From Mycolicibacterium moriokaense (GTDB lineage Bacteria > Actinomycetota > Actinomycetes > Mycobacteriales > Mycobacteriaceae): DNA of 64,000 nucleotides. The DNA lies in NCBI RefSeq assembly GCF_003347205.1, contig NZ_QQBJ01000003.1:186001-250000 (forward strand), written 5' to 3'. Within the stretch, counting starts at the first letter, position 1; the number at the start of each line of letters is the position of its first letter. Both the position numbers and the translations under genes were made by a program. Shown here piece after piece: positions 33,193 to 42,058 of the stretch. The notes below the pieces were generated by a model. That model ran no database searches. It saw only the letters and a list, made by a program, of their open reading frames with translations, and was not told where the DNA came from.

Positions 33193-33642
33193 ATGGCGGA
33201 CGTCAGCCGTAGCCGGACCATTGCGGCCCCGCCGCAGGCGATCTGGGACGTGCTCGCCGACTTCGGATCGCTGAGCTCCTGGGCTGAGGACGTCGACCAC
33301 TCAAGCATCCTGCGCCACGGCCCCGATGGGCCGCTGGCCACCAGCCGGCGCGTGCAAATCGGGCGGAACACGATCGTCGAGCAGATCATCGACTTCGACC
33401 CGCCGGTGACGCTGGCCTACCGCATCTCCGGCCTGCCGACCCGGGTGCACACGGCCGTGAATCGCTGGACGCTGTCGCCCCAGAGCGCGGCGACCACAGT
33501 CACCCTGACCAGCACCATCGGCGTCGACGCGGGCCCGCTGTCGGGTGCCGTGGAGAAGTTGGTGTGCCGCGGGCTGGCCAGGCAATCCGACCGGTTACTC
33601 GCCGGACTCGCCCATCGATTGGAGCACCCGAATGACCGGTGA
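33193..33642 (+). CDS. SRPBCC-family (START/PYR-like) protein
   Basis: 149 aa. ADVSRSRTIAAPPQAIWDVLADFGSLSSWAEDVDHSSIL is the opening strand-helix of the Bet v1-like fold, with the hydrophobic cavity strands VEQIIDFDPPVTLAYRISGLP and TTVTLTSTIGVD following. The long C-terminal helix (SGAVEKLVCRGLARQSDRLLAGLAHRLEH) closes the pocket. These proteins bind or cyclise hydrophobic ligands, or act as accessory lipid-binding proteins. The final 11 bp overlap the sulfatase start, so the two are coupled. Confidence 0.85.
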   Translation: MADVSRSRTIAAPPQAIWDVLADFGSLSSWAEDVDHSSILRHGPDGPLATSRRVQIGRNTIVEQIIDFDPPVTLAYRISGLPTRVHTAVNRWTLSPQSAATTVTLTSTIGVDAGPLSGAVEKLVCRGLARQSDRLLAGLAHRLEHPNDR

Positions 33643-35446
33643 CCGCAGGCCCGACGTCGTCATCATCATGACCGACGAGGAGCGCGCGATCCCGCCGTAC
33701 GAGTCGGCCGACGTGCTGGACTGGCGCACCCGCACGCTGACCGGCCGCCGCTGGTTCGACGACAACGGCGTCAGCTTCACGCGGCACTACACCGGCTCGC
33801 TGGCCTGCGTGCCGAGCCGCCCGACGATCTTCACCGGCCAGTACCCGGACCTGCACGGCGTCACCCAGACCGACGGCATCGGCAAGCGTTTCGACGATTC
33901 CCGGCTGCGCTGGCTGCGGGCCGGCGAGGTGCCCACACTCGGCAACTGGTTCCGCGCGGCGGGATACGACACCCACTACGACGGCAAGTGGCACATCTCG
34001 CACGCCGACCTCGAGGACCCGGCCACCGGCCAACCGCTGGCGACCAACGACGACGACGGCGTCGTGGACCCCGCCGCGGTCGCCCGCTACCTCGACGCGA
34101 ATCCCCTTGACAAGTACGGCTTCTCCGGCTGGGTCGGGCCCGAGCCGCACGGCGCGGCGATGTCCAACAGCGGCTTTCGCCGCGACCCGCTGGTGGCCGA
34201 CCGCGTCGTCGCATGGCTGACCGACCGCTATGAGCGGCGCCGGAAGGGTGATGCCGCGGCGCTACGTCCGTTCCTGCTGGTCGCGAGCTTCGTGAACCCG
34301 CACGACATCGTGCTGTTCCCGGCGTGGGTGCGGCGCAGCCCCATCAAACCCTCGCCGATGGATCCGCCCCGGGTGCCCGCACCGCCGACCGCCGACGAGG
34401 ACCTGGCGGACAAGCCCGCGGCGCAGATCGCCTTCAGGGAGGCCTACTACTCGGGTTACGGTCCGGCCCCCGCGATCGGGCGCACCTACAAGCGCAACCT
34501 CCAGCGCTACCGCGATCTCTACTACCGCCTGCACGCCGAGGTCGACGGCCCCATCGACCGGGTCCGCCGCACGGTCACCGACAACGGATCCGACAACGCG
34601 GTGCTGGTGCGCACCTCGGATCACGGTGACCTGCTCGGCGCGCACGGCGGCCTGCACCAGAAGTGGTTCAACCTCTACGACGAAGCGACCCGGGTGCCGT
34701 TCGTCATCGCCCGCGTCGGCGAGGGCGCCACGACGGCGCGCACCGTCTCGGCGCCGACGTCGCACGTCGACCTGGTGCCGACCCTGCTCGGTGCCGCGGG
34801 CGTGGACGTTGACGTGACGGCACTGGTGCTGGCCGAGACGTTCTCCGAGGTGCACCCGCTGCCGGGCCGCGACTTGATGCCCGTGGTCGATGGAGCCAAT
34901 GCCGACGACGGCCGGGCCGTCTATCTGATGACGCGCGACAACGTGCTCGAGGGCGACACCGGTGCCTCGGGAGTGGCCCGTCAACTCGGCCGGACCGTGA
35001 ATCCGCCTGCGCCGCTTCGCATCAAGGTACCCGCGCACGTCGCCGCCAACTTCGAAGGCTTGGTGGTGCAGGTCGACGACGCCGACGCGCCCGGCGGGGC
35101 GGGACACCTGTGGAAGTTGGTGCGCACCTTCGACGACCCGGCGACCTGGACCGAGCCCGGCGTGCGGCACCTGGCGGCCAACGGGATCGGCGGCGAGGCG
35201 TATCGAACGGAGCCCCTCGACGACCAGTGGGAGCTCTACGACCTGACCGGCGACCCGGTGGAGGCCGTCAACCGATGGTCCGACCCGGCGCTGCTCGAGG
35301 TCCGCCAGTACTTGCGGATGCAGCTCAAGGCGGCCCGCGCGACGTCGGTGCCGGAGCGCAACCAACCCTGGCCGTATGTCACCAGGCAACCACCGACCGC
35401 ATCGCCGGGCGTGGTGCGCCGAGTGTGGGACCGGCTGGCGCACTGA
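33632..35446 (+). CDS. Sulfatase (formylglycine-type, alkaline-phosphatase fold)
   Basis: 604 aa from the ATG at 33632 inside the SRPBCC gene. RRPDVVIIMTDEERAIPPYES supplies the first metal Asp pair. C59-V-P-S-R (TGSLACVPSRPTIFTGQYPDLHG) is the C-x-P-S-R signature whose Cys becomes formylglycine. VRTSDHGDLLGAHGGLHQKW gives the distal metal Asp/His. No signal peptide, so it is a cytoplasmic sulfate-ester hydrolase, longer than average (C-terminal ~150 residues extra). It may remove sulfate from aryl or alkyl sulfate esters; activation needs the FGE enzyme encoded elsewhere. Ends 9 bp from the convergent Rieske gene. Confidence 0.92.
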   Translation: MTGDRRPDVVIIMTDEERAIPPYESADVLDWRTRTLTGRRWFDDNGVSFTRHYTGSLACVPSRPTIFTGQYPDLHGVTQTDGIGKRFDDSRLRWLRAGEVPTLGNWFRAAGYDTHYDGKWHISHADLEDPATGQPLATNDDDGVVDPAAVARYLDANPLDKYGFSGWVGPEPHGAAMSNSGFRRDPLVADRVVAWLTDRYERRRKGDAAALRPFLLVASFVNPHDIVLFPAWVRRSPIKPSPMDPPRVPAPPTADEDLADKPAAQIAFREAYYSGYGPAPAIGRTYKRNLQRYRDLYYRLHAEVDGPIDRVRRTVTDNGSDNAVLVRTSDHGDLLGAHGGLHQKWFNLYDEATRVPFVIARVGEGATTARTVSAPTSHVDLVPTLLGAAGVDVDVTALVLAETFSEVHPLPGRDLMPVVDGANADDGRAVYLMTRDNVLEGDTGASGVARQLGRTVNPPAPLRIKVPAHVAANFEGLVVQVDDADAPGGAGHLWKLVRTFDDPATWTEPGVRHLAANGIGGEAYRTEPLDDQWELYDLTGDPVEAVNRWSDPALLEVRQYLRMQLKAARATSVPERNQPWPYVTRQPPTASPGVVRRVWDRLAH

Positions 35447-35455
35447 GCGTCCCGC

Positions 35456-36583
35456 TCAGGTGTGCTCCCGCACCGCCTGCCGCCGCACGGCAGCCAGATG
35501 GTGCAGCATCGGCTCGTTGCGGCCGAATACCACGTCGGCGACCCCGGCCTCCAGGCCCCGCTGACACGCCTCGGCCATCGGGAAGTCCTGGTTGAAGAGC
35601 ACGTTGCACACCGCGTCCATCGACAGGCGGTACCACTGCCGCTCGTCGTCGGTGGTGATCGGCGCCGGCGATCCGTACGTCACGTAGACGACGCTGTCCC
35701 CCGGCGTCCTACCCGGATAGATGCGCAACATCTGGTAGGACGCCGGTGCTTCGATGAGCACGCACGACGGGAAGAGCCCGTACACGACGGTGCCGAAGAA
35801 CTGGTCGGGCCAATCGGTTTCGGACTCGTCGCGGTAGTTGACGATGTCGCGGAACGGGAAGGCCCAGCGGTTGTGCCTGCCGAAGATGTCGTACACCGAG
35901 TTGTTGCTCGCGATCGGGTCGAGGGTGTCGCTGTGGACGTAGGGAAAGTGGTAGCCCTCGAAGTTCACGTCGACGGCGATCTTCCAGTTGGTGGCGACAT
36001 CGAAGCGCCTGGTCTCGGCATGATGCCTGGTCGCGAAGTCGTACTGCCCCAAGGGCTCTGCGATGTCGCCGAAGGGATCTGCCACGTCGACCCCGGAACC
36101 GAGCCCGACGACGATCAACCCGGCCGCCTCGCTGACGGGAAGCGGTATCAGTCCCCTGCCGTCCAGTGCGCCGGAGAACATCTTGCGGGCGGGAGTGCCT
36201 GCGAGGCGTCCGTCCAGCCCGTAGGCCCAGCCGTGATACGGGCAGGTGAACAGCGTCGCGGTGCCGCAGTCGGCGGCAACCTGGGCGCCGCGGTGCGCAC
36301 ACCCGTTGAGGAACGCCCGCAGCACACCGTTCTTGCCGCGCACCACCAAAACGGGTATGCCCATCACGTCTTTCGTCGTGTAGGCGCCCGGTGTTGCGAC
36401 CTCGCCGGTCCACCCGATGACGTGCGGGACGCTGCGCAGCATGCGCAGGTCGGCCTCGAAGCGGGTCTGGTCGACGTATGCCTCGCGCGGTTCGCGCCAG
36501 ACGTCGTCGGCGACATCGAGGCTGCCGTTCTCGAAGTGCTTGAGCACCCGTCGGGTGAGGTCCAACGCTTCCTGTCGTGGCAT
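35456..36583 (-). CDS. Rieske non-heme iron oxygenase, alpha subunit (second)
   Basis: 375 aa. The Rieske centre is C95-A-H97 (GCAHRGAQVAADCG) and C114-P-Y-H117 (FTCPYHGWAYGLDG). The catalytic iron His residues lie in VDVNFEGYHFPYVHSDTLDP near residue 215. Slightly shorter than the other Rieske enzyme in the window (422 aa) and clearly a different subgroup. Last of three minus-strand genes with an alpha/beta esterase (20-bp gap) and an amidohydrolase. The electron-transfer partners are not nearby. Confidence 0.92.
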   Translation of the reverse strand: MPRQEALDLTRRVLKHFENGSLDVADDVWREPREAYVDQTRFEADLRMLRSVPHVIGWTGEVATPGAYTTKDVMGIPVLVVRGKNGVLRAFLNGCAHRGAQVAADCGTATLFTCPYHGWAYGLDGRLAGTPARKMFSGALDGRGLIPLPVSEAAGLIVVGLGSGVDVADPFGDIAEPLGQYDFATRHHAETRRFDVATNWKIAVDVNFEGYHFPYVHSDTLDPIASNNSVYDIFGRHNRWAFPFRDIVNYRDESETDWPDQFFGTVVYGLFPSCVLIEAPASYQMLRIYPGRTPGDSVVYVTYGSPAPITTDDERQWYRLSMDAVCNVLFNQDFPMAEACQRGLEAGVADVVFGRNEPMLHHLAAVRRQAVREHT

Positions 36584-36603
36584 CGCTACTCCCTGCGGCT
36601 ACG

Positions 36604-37506
36604 TCAGTTCACCAGGGCGGCTCTGACGGAGTGGATCTGGCTTGCGAAGAACCGTTGGGAGACCGCGGCATTCGGCGCGATCATGTCGAAGGCGTGGTAG
36701 GCGCCGTCGGCGATGTGCTCCTCGACGGGCACACCAGCGGCGCGCAGTCGCGACGCGTAGTCACGGCTCTCGTCATGAAAGAGGTCGAGCGCCCCGACGC
36801 CAATCCAGGCGGGAGCCAGGCCCGTCAGATCCGCCCGGCGAGCGGGCGCGGCCTTGCCCGGGTCGGCGCCCGCGAGATACCACTGCCAGGCCAGCCGGTT
36901 GTCGCGCGCGGTCCACATCACCCGCCCCGTCGCATCCGGTTGCGAACCGGTGCGGTCATCGAGCATCGGATAGACCATCATCTGCAGCGAGACCGCCACC
37001 TCTCCGCGGTCGCGGACCAGTTGCGCGACACCGGCGCTCAACCCCCCGCCGCCGCTGGCACCACCGACCGCGATCCGCGTCGGGTCCACCCAGGGTTGGC
37101 GGGTCAGCCAGAGCAGCGCGGCGTAGCAGTCCTCGAGGGGCGTGGGGTACGGATATTCGGGCGCAAGCCGGTGGTCGACGGCCGCGACCGTGACATCGGT
37201 GAAGTTGGCCAGCCTGCGGCAGAACGAATCCTCCTGCGCGGCACTGCCCATCAGCATCGCCCCGCCGTGCATCCACAACAGGGCCGGCCCTGGTTCACGG
37301 GCCGTGGCCGGCCGGTGCAACCGGACGCTGACGTCGGGGTTGACCACGGCCGTCGCCACGTCGTCGATCCGCCCCAATCCGCCCGCCAACCGCATGACGG
37401 CCCGCGACATGCTCAGCCCGCGGTGCAGGTAATAACCCCTCGGCAGCACCCGCGCCACCCTGCGCAACTCGGGGTCCATCTCGGCGAACCGGACGGGGCT
37501 ACCCAC
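36604..37506 (-). CDS. Alpha/beta hydrolase, hormone-sensitive-lipase family
   Basis: 300 aa from GTG at 37506, overlapping the amidohydrolase end by 8 bp; the frame continues upstream without protein character. LLWMHGGAMLMGS holds the HGG oxyanion loop. IAVGGASGGGGLSAGV is the G-x-S-x-G nucleophile elbow, IGVGALDLFHDESRDYASRLRAAGVPVE holds the acid, and DGAYHAFDMIAPNAAVSQRFF the catalytic His. Carboxylesterase on short acyl esters, cytoplasmic. Middle gene of the amidohydrolase-esterase-Rieske operon. Confidence 0.9.
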   Translation of the reverse strand: MGSPVRFAEMDPELRRVARVLPRGYYLHRGLSMSRAVMRLAGGLGRIDDVATAVVNPDVSVRLHRPATAREPGPALLWMHGGAMLMGSAAQEDSFCRRLANFTDVTVAAVDHRLAPEYPYPTPLEDCYAALLWLTRQPWVDPTRIAVGGASGGGGLSAGVAQLVRDRGEVAVSLQMMVYPMLDDRTGSQPDATGRVMWTARDNRLAWQWYLAGADPGKAAPARRADLTGLAPAWIGVGALDLFHDESRDYASRLRAAGVPVEEHIADGAYHAFDMIAPNAAVSQRFFASQIHSVRAALVN

Positions 37507-39274
37507 CGACCGGCTCCGCCGCTTCCGCCGCGGGCGCCGCGATCTTGGCGCCGGCCCGAAGGAAGCTGCCGGTGCGGACGTTGCCCACCAGTTCGGTCGG
37601 AGTCCCGTTGCGGAACACGGTGCGGCCGCCGACGAGCACGGCACTGACCGTCTCATCGTTGCGGTTGACCATGCGGCGCAGACCGCCGTACTGGTCGACG
37701 CTGTCCTCGGCGTAGGCGTCCAGGGATTCGTCGAGGTGGGCCGGATCGATCACGGTGACGTCGGCCCTGTCGCCGACGCGAAGATGTCCGGCGTCCAGCG
37801 AGTACCAGTCGGCCAACTCGCCGGTGAGTCGATGCACGGCGTGCTCGACGGTCATGAACGGGGCCCCCGCCTGGGCGCTCCGGTGGACGTGGCGCAGCAG
37901 GCGCAGGCCGCTGTTGTAGAACGCCATGTTGCGCAGGTGCGCCCCGGCGTCGGAGAAGCCGACCTGGATGCCGGGGTCCACGGCCAGCGCCTTGAGCACT
38001 TTGGGCCGGTGGTTGGAGATCACGGTGCGCCACCGCAGCGCCGCGCCGTGCTCGAGGACGAGGTCGAGGAACGCGTCGACCGGATGCAGGCCGCGGTCCA
38101 GCCCGATCTGACCGAACGTCTTCCCGACGATCGAGGCGTCCGGACAGTCGACGACGTCGGCGTCGAAGAAGTCGCGGTGCCACGCGCCGATGGCGAACTT
38201 GTTGTCGTACTCCTTGCGGAACCCGCGCCGATACACCTCGTCGCGCATCAGGTCGTTGCGCTCCATTTCGTCGCGCAGGTGCAGCGCCGCCGCACCCGCC
38301 CCCAGCTCCTCGAAGATGACCAGGTCGATGCCGTCGCCGTAGACCTCGAACGGCACCGGCAGGTGCTGCCAGCGGAAGTCGCCGTCGAGCGCGTTCACCA
38401 TCCGCGCGGCCAGGGTGAGGAAGCGGTGGCCGATGGGGTTGGACTTGGCGTCCGCGGCGGCGAGGAAGCTCATCTTCAGCGGCCGCCGCAGGCCCCCGAT
38501 CGATCGGATGAGCTGCGCAACCATCCGATGCGGATGGGTGATGTCGGGGCCGCTCTGCAGCACGCGCCCGCGCTTGCGCACCAGGCTGGCCAGCCGCCGC
38601 ATCTCCCGTCGTTTCACGTAGGTCGACGGCAGGGTGCGCGACCGGCACACCTCGCCGTCGAGCCGGTCGAACAACAACTGCTGCGACGAGAGTCCGATGA
38701 AGCCGGCGTCGAGGGCGTCGGCGAGCCAGCGCTGCATCTGCGCCAACTCCGCTTTGGTCGGCTGGTCGTCGTGCGTGGTGGCCCGCGCGAGGCCCATGAC
38801 CGCGGTGCGCATGTCGGAGTGGCCGATGAACGCGGTCACGTTGGGCCCGAGGGGTCGGGCTTCCACCGCCGCGATGTACTCCTCGGCGGACGACCAGTTC
38901 TTGTGCTGGTCGATCGCGGCGATCACGTAATCGCGCGGGATCGCCTCCACCCTGCCGAACAGGTCGCCCGCGTCGACGCCGTCGACGTGGATCGTCGAGA
39001 TCGAGCACGAACCGATCACGACCGTGGTCACGCCGTGCCGAAGCGACTCCGGCAACCCCGGCCCGTTGAGCAGTTCGACGTCGTAGTGGGTGTGGATGTC
39101 GATCAGCCCCGGGATCACCCACTGGCCCGACGCGTCGATCACCTCGGCGCCGTCGATCGGCTCCTCGGTCACCGCGGCGACGCGGCCGTCGCGGATGCCG
39201 ACGTTGCGCACTGCCGACGGCCCGCCCGTCCCGTCGAAATACCGCCCGTTGACGATTACCACGTCGAAGGCCAT
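37499..39274 (-). CDS. N-acyl-D-amino-acid deacylase-like amidohydrolase
   Basis: 591 aa. PGLIDIHTHYDVELLNGPGLPESLRHGVTTVVIGSCSIS contains the first metal ligands (HTHYD) of the D-aminoacylase subgroup. TAFIGHSDMRTAVMG gives a later His, and VGFSDAGAHLRNMAF the final catalytic Asp of the barrel. A C-terminal small beta-sandwich (LRVGDRADVTVIDPAHLDESL) completes the urease-like fold. It would hydrolyse an amide or cyclic amide. First gene of the operon with the esterase and the Rieske oxygenase; divergent from the alpha/beta hydrolase at 39360. Confidence 0.9.
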   Translation of the reverse strand: MAFDVVIVNGRYFDGTGGPSAVRNVGIRDGRVAAVTEEPIDGAEVIDASGQWVIPGLIDIHTHYDVELLNGPGLPESLRHGVTTVVIGSCSISTIHVDGVDAGDLFGRVEAIPRDYVIAAIDQHKNWSSAEEYIAAVEARPLGPNVTAFIGHSDMRTAVMGLARATTHDDQPTKAELAQMQRWLADALDAGFIGLSSQQLLFDRLDGEVCRSRTLPSTYVKRREMRRLASLVRKRGRVLQSGPDITHPHRMVAQLIRSIGGLRRPLKMSFLAAADAKSNPIGHRFLTLAARMVNALDGDFRWQHLPVPFEVYGDGIDLVIFEELGAGAAALHLRDEMERNDLMRDEVYRRGFRKEYDNKFAIGAWHRDFFDADVVDCPDASIVGKTFGQIGLDRGLHPVDAFLDLVLEHGAALRWRTVISNHRPKVLKALAVDPGIQVGFSDAGAHLRNMAFYNSGLRLLRHVHRSAQAGAPFMTVEHAVHRLTGELADWYSLDAGHLRVGDRADVTVIDPAHLDESLDAYAEDSVDQYGGLRRMVNRNDETVSAVLVGGRTVFRNGTPTELVGNVRTGSFLRAGAKIAAPAAEAAEPVGG

Positions 39275-39304
39275 CGGATTCCTCTCCGTCGGGTGCTCAG
39301 GCCA

Positions 39305-39331
39305 CAGTACACTTTGCCATTACTGTATGGT
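39305..39331 (+). promoter_or_regulatory. 26-bp operator-like dyad, copy A, covering the -10 box
   Basis: Left half CAGTAC (39305-39310) and right half GTATGG (39325-39330) flank a 14-bp spacer; ACAGTA and TACTGT also form a perfect 6-bp dyad here. TATGGT at 39326-39331 is a -10 box. The same 26-bp spacing with CCATAC/GTATGG arms recurs at 40296 and 44060. It lies 29 bp before the hydrolase start. Confidence 0.5.
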
Positions 39332-39359
39332 CAACCTGCGCCGGCCCCAGGGAGACTCG

Positions 39360-40268
39360 ATGCTGAACATGACCGAACCACGCGCCGTGGAGTTCGACCT
39401 GCCCCACCTCCGCATGCAGGCACTCGAATGGGGGGCTGCCGACGGCCGACTGGCAATCTGCGTGCACGGCTTTCCCGACAGTGCACACAGCTGGGTGCAC
39501 CTCGCCCCGATGCTGGCGGCCAAGGGATTTCACGTTGTCGCACCCTTCACCCGCGGCTACGCGCCGACCGGGCCCGCCCCCGACGACGACTACCACATGG
39601 GCGCCCTGATGGACGACCTGATCTCCCTGCATCGCCATCTCGGCAGCCCCGACGACACGGTCCTGATCGGTCACGACTGGGGCGCCTGGACCGCCAACGC
39701 GCTGGCCGCCTATCCGGGCTCACCGTTCGGCGCCCACATCTCCCTGGCGTTGCCTCCGGTGGGCGCCATCGACAACTCCGGGTTCGGGCTGCGTCGAAAG
39801 CTCACGATGTCGGCCCGTCAACTGCGAATGAGCTGGTACGTCTTGTTCTTCCAACTTCCCTTCTTGCCGGAACGTGTCCAGCAACGGGTGATTCCGCGGT
39901 TGTGGAAGGACTGGTCGCCACCGGGCACCGACGTCGCCGCCGATGTGGCCAGGACACTGGCCGCCCTGCCCGACCTCGCCCATCGCAAAGCGGCGGTGGG
40001 GTACTACCGGGCGATGGTTCGGTTCACCCGCGCGTCGCCGGCGTACGCGGGCCTGCACCGCTTCCGCTTCAAGCTTCCCCGCAGACCCATCCTGACCCTG
40101 CATGGCGAGGTCGACGGCGCAATGCACGTCGGCTACCTCGATCGCGTCATCGACGCGCTTCCACCTGGCAGCCGGGTCGAGACCATCGCGGGCGCCGGGC
40201 ATTTCCTGCAGGTGGATCAGCCGGAAGCGGTGTGCGCCGCGATCCTGAAATACCTGAAGCTGCCCTAG
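39360..40268 (+). CDS. Alpha/beta hydrolase (epoxide-hydrolase/esterase type)
   Basis: 302 aa, ATG at 39360 after GGGAG. AICVHGFPDSAHSWVHLAPMLAAKGFHVVAP is the HG oxyanion region. TVLIGHDWGAWTANALAAYPG contains the nucleophile Asp in G-H-D-W-G, as in epoxide hydrolases and haloalkane dehalogenases. HGEVDGAMHVGYLDR carries the acid and ETIAGAGHFLQVDQPE the catalytic His. With the Baeyer-Villiger enzyme at 42058 it could hydrolyse the ester/lactone product, although an Asp nucleophile points to an epoxide or halide. Promoter shares a 26-bp dyad with two other genes of this cluster. Confidence 0.88.
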   Translation: MLNMTEPRAVEFDLPHLRMQALEWGAADGRLAICVHGFPDSAHSWVHLAPMLAAKGFHVVAPFTRGYAPTGPAPDDDYHMGALMDDLISLHRHLGSPDDTVLIGHDWGAWTANALAAYPGSPFGAHISLALPPVGAIDNSGFGLRRKLTMSARQLRMSWYVLFFQLPFLPERVQQRVIPRLWKDWSPPGTDVAADVARTLAALPDLAHRKAAVGYYRAMVRFTRASPAYAGLHRFRFKLPRRPILTLHGEVDGAMHVGYLDRVIDALPPGSRVETIAGAGHFLQVDQPEAVCAAILKYLKLP

Positions 40269-40295
40269 CACCTCGCCGAGCGTCGCCGAGCCTGG

Positions 40296-40322
40296 CCATA
40301 CGTAACTAGATTAATGTATGGT
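40296..40322 (+). promoter_or_regulatory. 26-bp operator-like dyad, copy B, covering the -10 box
   Basis: CCATAC (40296-40301) and GTATGG (40316-40321) are perfectly inverted over a 14-bp spacer. TATGGT (40317-40322) is a -10 box, and both this copy and copy A continue GTATGGTCA. It lies 27 bp before the metal-dependent hydrolase start. Confidence 0.55.
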
Positions 40323-40348
40323 CACATCAGCGGTGAGGGGAAAATCAG

Positions 40349-41272
40349 ATGAGTGATCTACAGGTCCGGCGAGTTCGCTTCGACCTCGCAGCAGACGACA
40401 TCCCGTTCGTGTGGAATCCGGACAAACCCGCGTTCAGCATGCAGTGCAACCTGGTGAGCTTCTTCGCGCCCGGATTCGAGAAGTTGATCGTCGACGCCAC
40501 CCGCGAGGCGATCCCGCTGATGCGCGACTCCGCCGCGGTCGAGGAGGCGACGGACTATCTGCGGCAGGAGGCGCAGCACTCGGCCGCCCATGTGCGCCAC
40601 ATCAATGCGCTGTGTCGGCGCTGGCCGAGCCTGCAGGAGACGGTGGACCAGGTGGTCGCGTCCTACGACAGGCTCACGGCCACCAAACCGCTGGAGTGGC
40701 GACTCGCCTACACCGCAGTCATCGAGAACACGTTCACGCCGTACTTCAAGGTGTTCCTCGACCACGAGGACAAGCTCTTCGCACCCGGCGACGAGCGGGT
40801 GGCCTCGCTGTTCCTCTGGCACTTCGTCGAAGAGATCGAACACCGCAGTTCGGCGCTGATGGTCTACAACGCGGTGCACGACAACTTCATCTACCGCGCC
40901 CGCACCATCCCCGCCGTCATCGCACACCTCGGCGAGATCCTGTCGATCGTCACCACCGGATTCCGCAAGCATGTGCCCGTCGAGGACGGCGGCGAATTCG
41001 CCAGGCTGATTCCCGACGGGCTGTCGCCGCGCGCGTTGCGTGACGGCATCAGGGCGGCCAAGGAACTCGAGACGCCCGGCCAGGGCACCTATGCCGGAGT
41101 GCCTCGGCGAGAGATGATTTCGATGCTGATCGGCTTGGTCCGGTCACAGGGGCCCGGCCACAACCCGGCCTACGAGAAGCTGCCCGGCTTCGCCGGTCGC
41201 TGGTTGCGCCGCTACGCCGAGGAGCCGAGAAGCGCCGCCCGCTGGTATTCGGTGGGCGCGGGCAGCCGCTGA
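40349..41272 (+). CDS. PF10118-type metal-dependent hydrolase
   Basis: 307 aa helical protein. YLRQEAQHSAAHVRHINALCRRW (residues ~70-92) and ASLFLWHFVEEIEHRSSALMVYNAVHD (~150-176) provide E-x-x-H pairs that bind metal. FDLAADDIPFVWNPDKPAFSMQCNLVSFFAPGFEK is the characteristic N-terminal block of this mycobacterial family. The family is often found beside BVMO and SDR genes; its reaction is not established, and the E-x-x-H pairs would equally fit a ferritin-like oxygenase. Start after AGGGGAAAATCAG. Under the copy-B operator, so part of the putative ketone regulon. Confidence 0.82.
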   Translation: MSDLQVRRVRFDLAADDIPFVWNPDKPAFSMQCNLVSFFAPGFEKLIVDATREAIPLMRDSAAVEEATDYLRQEAQHSAAHVRHINALCRRWPSLQETVDQVVASYDRLTATKPLEWRLAYTAVIENTFTPYFKVFLDHEDKLFAPGDERVASLFLWHFVEEIEHRSSALMVYNAVHDNFIYRARTIPAVIAHLGEILSIVTTGFRKHVPVEDGGEFARLIPDGLSPRALRDGIRAAKELETPGQGTYAGVPRREMISMLIGLVRSQGPGHNPAYEKLPGFAGRWLRRYAEEPRSAARWYSVGAGSR

Positions 41273-41275
41273 GCG

Positions 41276-42058
41276 TCAGGTCACCCACTCCGGCTGCTGC
41301 TCGACGTCGACCGCCGAGAAGTCCTTGTGGCCAAGGCCCGCAACGCATCCGCCGTCGACGACGAACTCCGATCCCGTCGAATAGCTCGATTCGTCGCTGG
41401 CGAGGTAGACCACGAGGCTGGAGACCTCCTGCGGCTGCGCGGCGCGGCCGAGCGCGGTCTGGAAGATGTCCTGCGGAACCCATTCGGTCATCGGTGTCGT
41501 GACCAGGCCGGGGTGGATCGAGTTGACCCGAATACCGCTGGGCCCCAACTCGAGAGCCGTCGACTTGGTCAGCCCGCGGACCGCGAACTTGCTGGCGGTG
41601 TAGCCGTGGCAGGCGATCGTGCCCGCCAGGCCCTCGATCGAGGAGATGTTGATGATCGAGCCGCGGCCGGCCTCCTTCATCGGTTTCACCACGGCCCTGA
41701 TGCCGAGGAACACCCCGGTCACGTTGATGTCGAGGATCCGCTGCCACTCCGAGAGTTCGTAGTCCTCGATGGTGCCCACGTTGAGGATGCCTGCGTTGTT
41801 CACCAGGATGTCGACCCCGCCGAATTCGCGCACGGCGGTGCGCACGGCCGCGTCCCAGTCGTCGGCCTTGGTGACGTCGAGGTGGACGTAGCGCGAGTTC
41901 TCGCCGACGTCGGCGGCCACCGATTCGCCGTCGCCATCCAAAATATCGCCGAACACGACCTTCGCCCCTTCGGCGACGAGCGCGCGGACGTGGGACGCGC
42001 CCATTCCGCGGGCCCCACCACTGACCAATGCGACCTTGCCTGCCAACCGCTGCGACAT
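41276..42058 (-). CDS. SDR-family NAD(P)-dependent dehydrogenase
   Basis: 260 aa from the ATG at 42058, which overlaps the monooxygenase stop by one base. GKVALVSGGARGMGASHVRAL is the glycine-rich cofactor loop (GGxxGxG). NNAGILNV and the active site IINISSIEGLAGTIACHGYTASKFAVRGLTK carry Ser, Tyr and Lys. The C-end DGGCVAGLG is extended by ~15 residues. It most resembles 3-alpha/20-beta-hydroxysteroid dehydrogenases. In context it would oxidise an alcohol to the ketone used by the monooxygenase, or act on the released alcohol (inference). Confidence 0.92.
   Translation of the reverse strand: MSQRLAGKVALVSGGARGMGASHVRALVAEGAKVVFGDILDGDGESVAADVGENSRYVHLDVTKADDWDAAVRTAVREFGGVDILVNNAGILNVGTIEDYELSEWQRILDINVTGVFLGIRAVVKPMKEAGRGSIINISSIEGLAGTIACHGYTASKFAVRGLTKSTALELGPSGIRVNSIHPGLVTTPMTEWVPQDIFQTALGRAAQPQEVSSLVVYLASDESSYSTGSEFVVDGGCVAGLGHKDFSAVDVEQQPEWVT

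Noticed and set aside
37736-40309. 857-codon plus-strand frame opposite the amidohydrolase and across the alpha/beta hydrolase
   Set aside because: Same antisense effect; the real genes have intact catalytic motifs in other frames.
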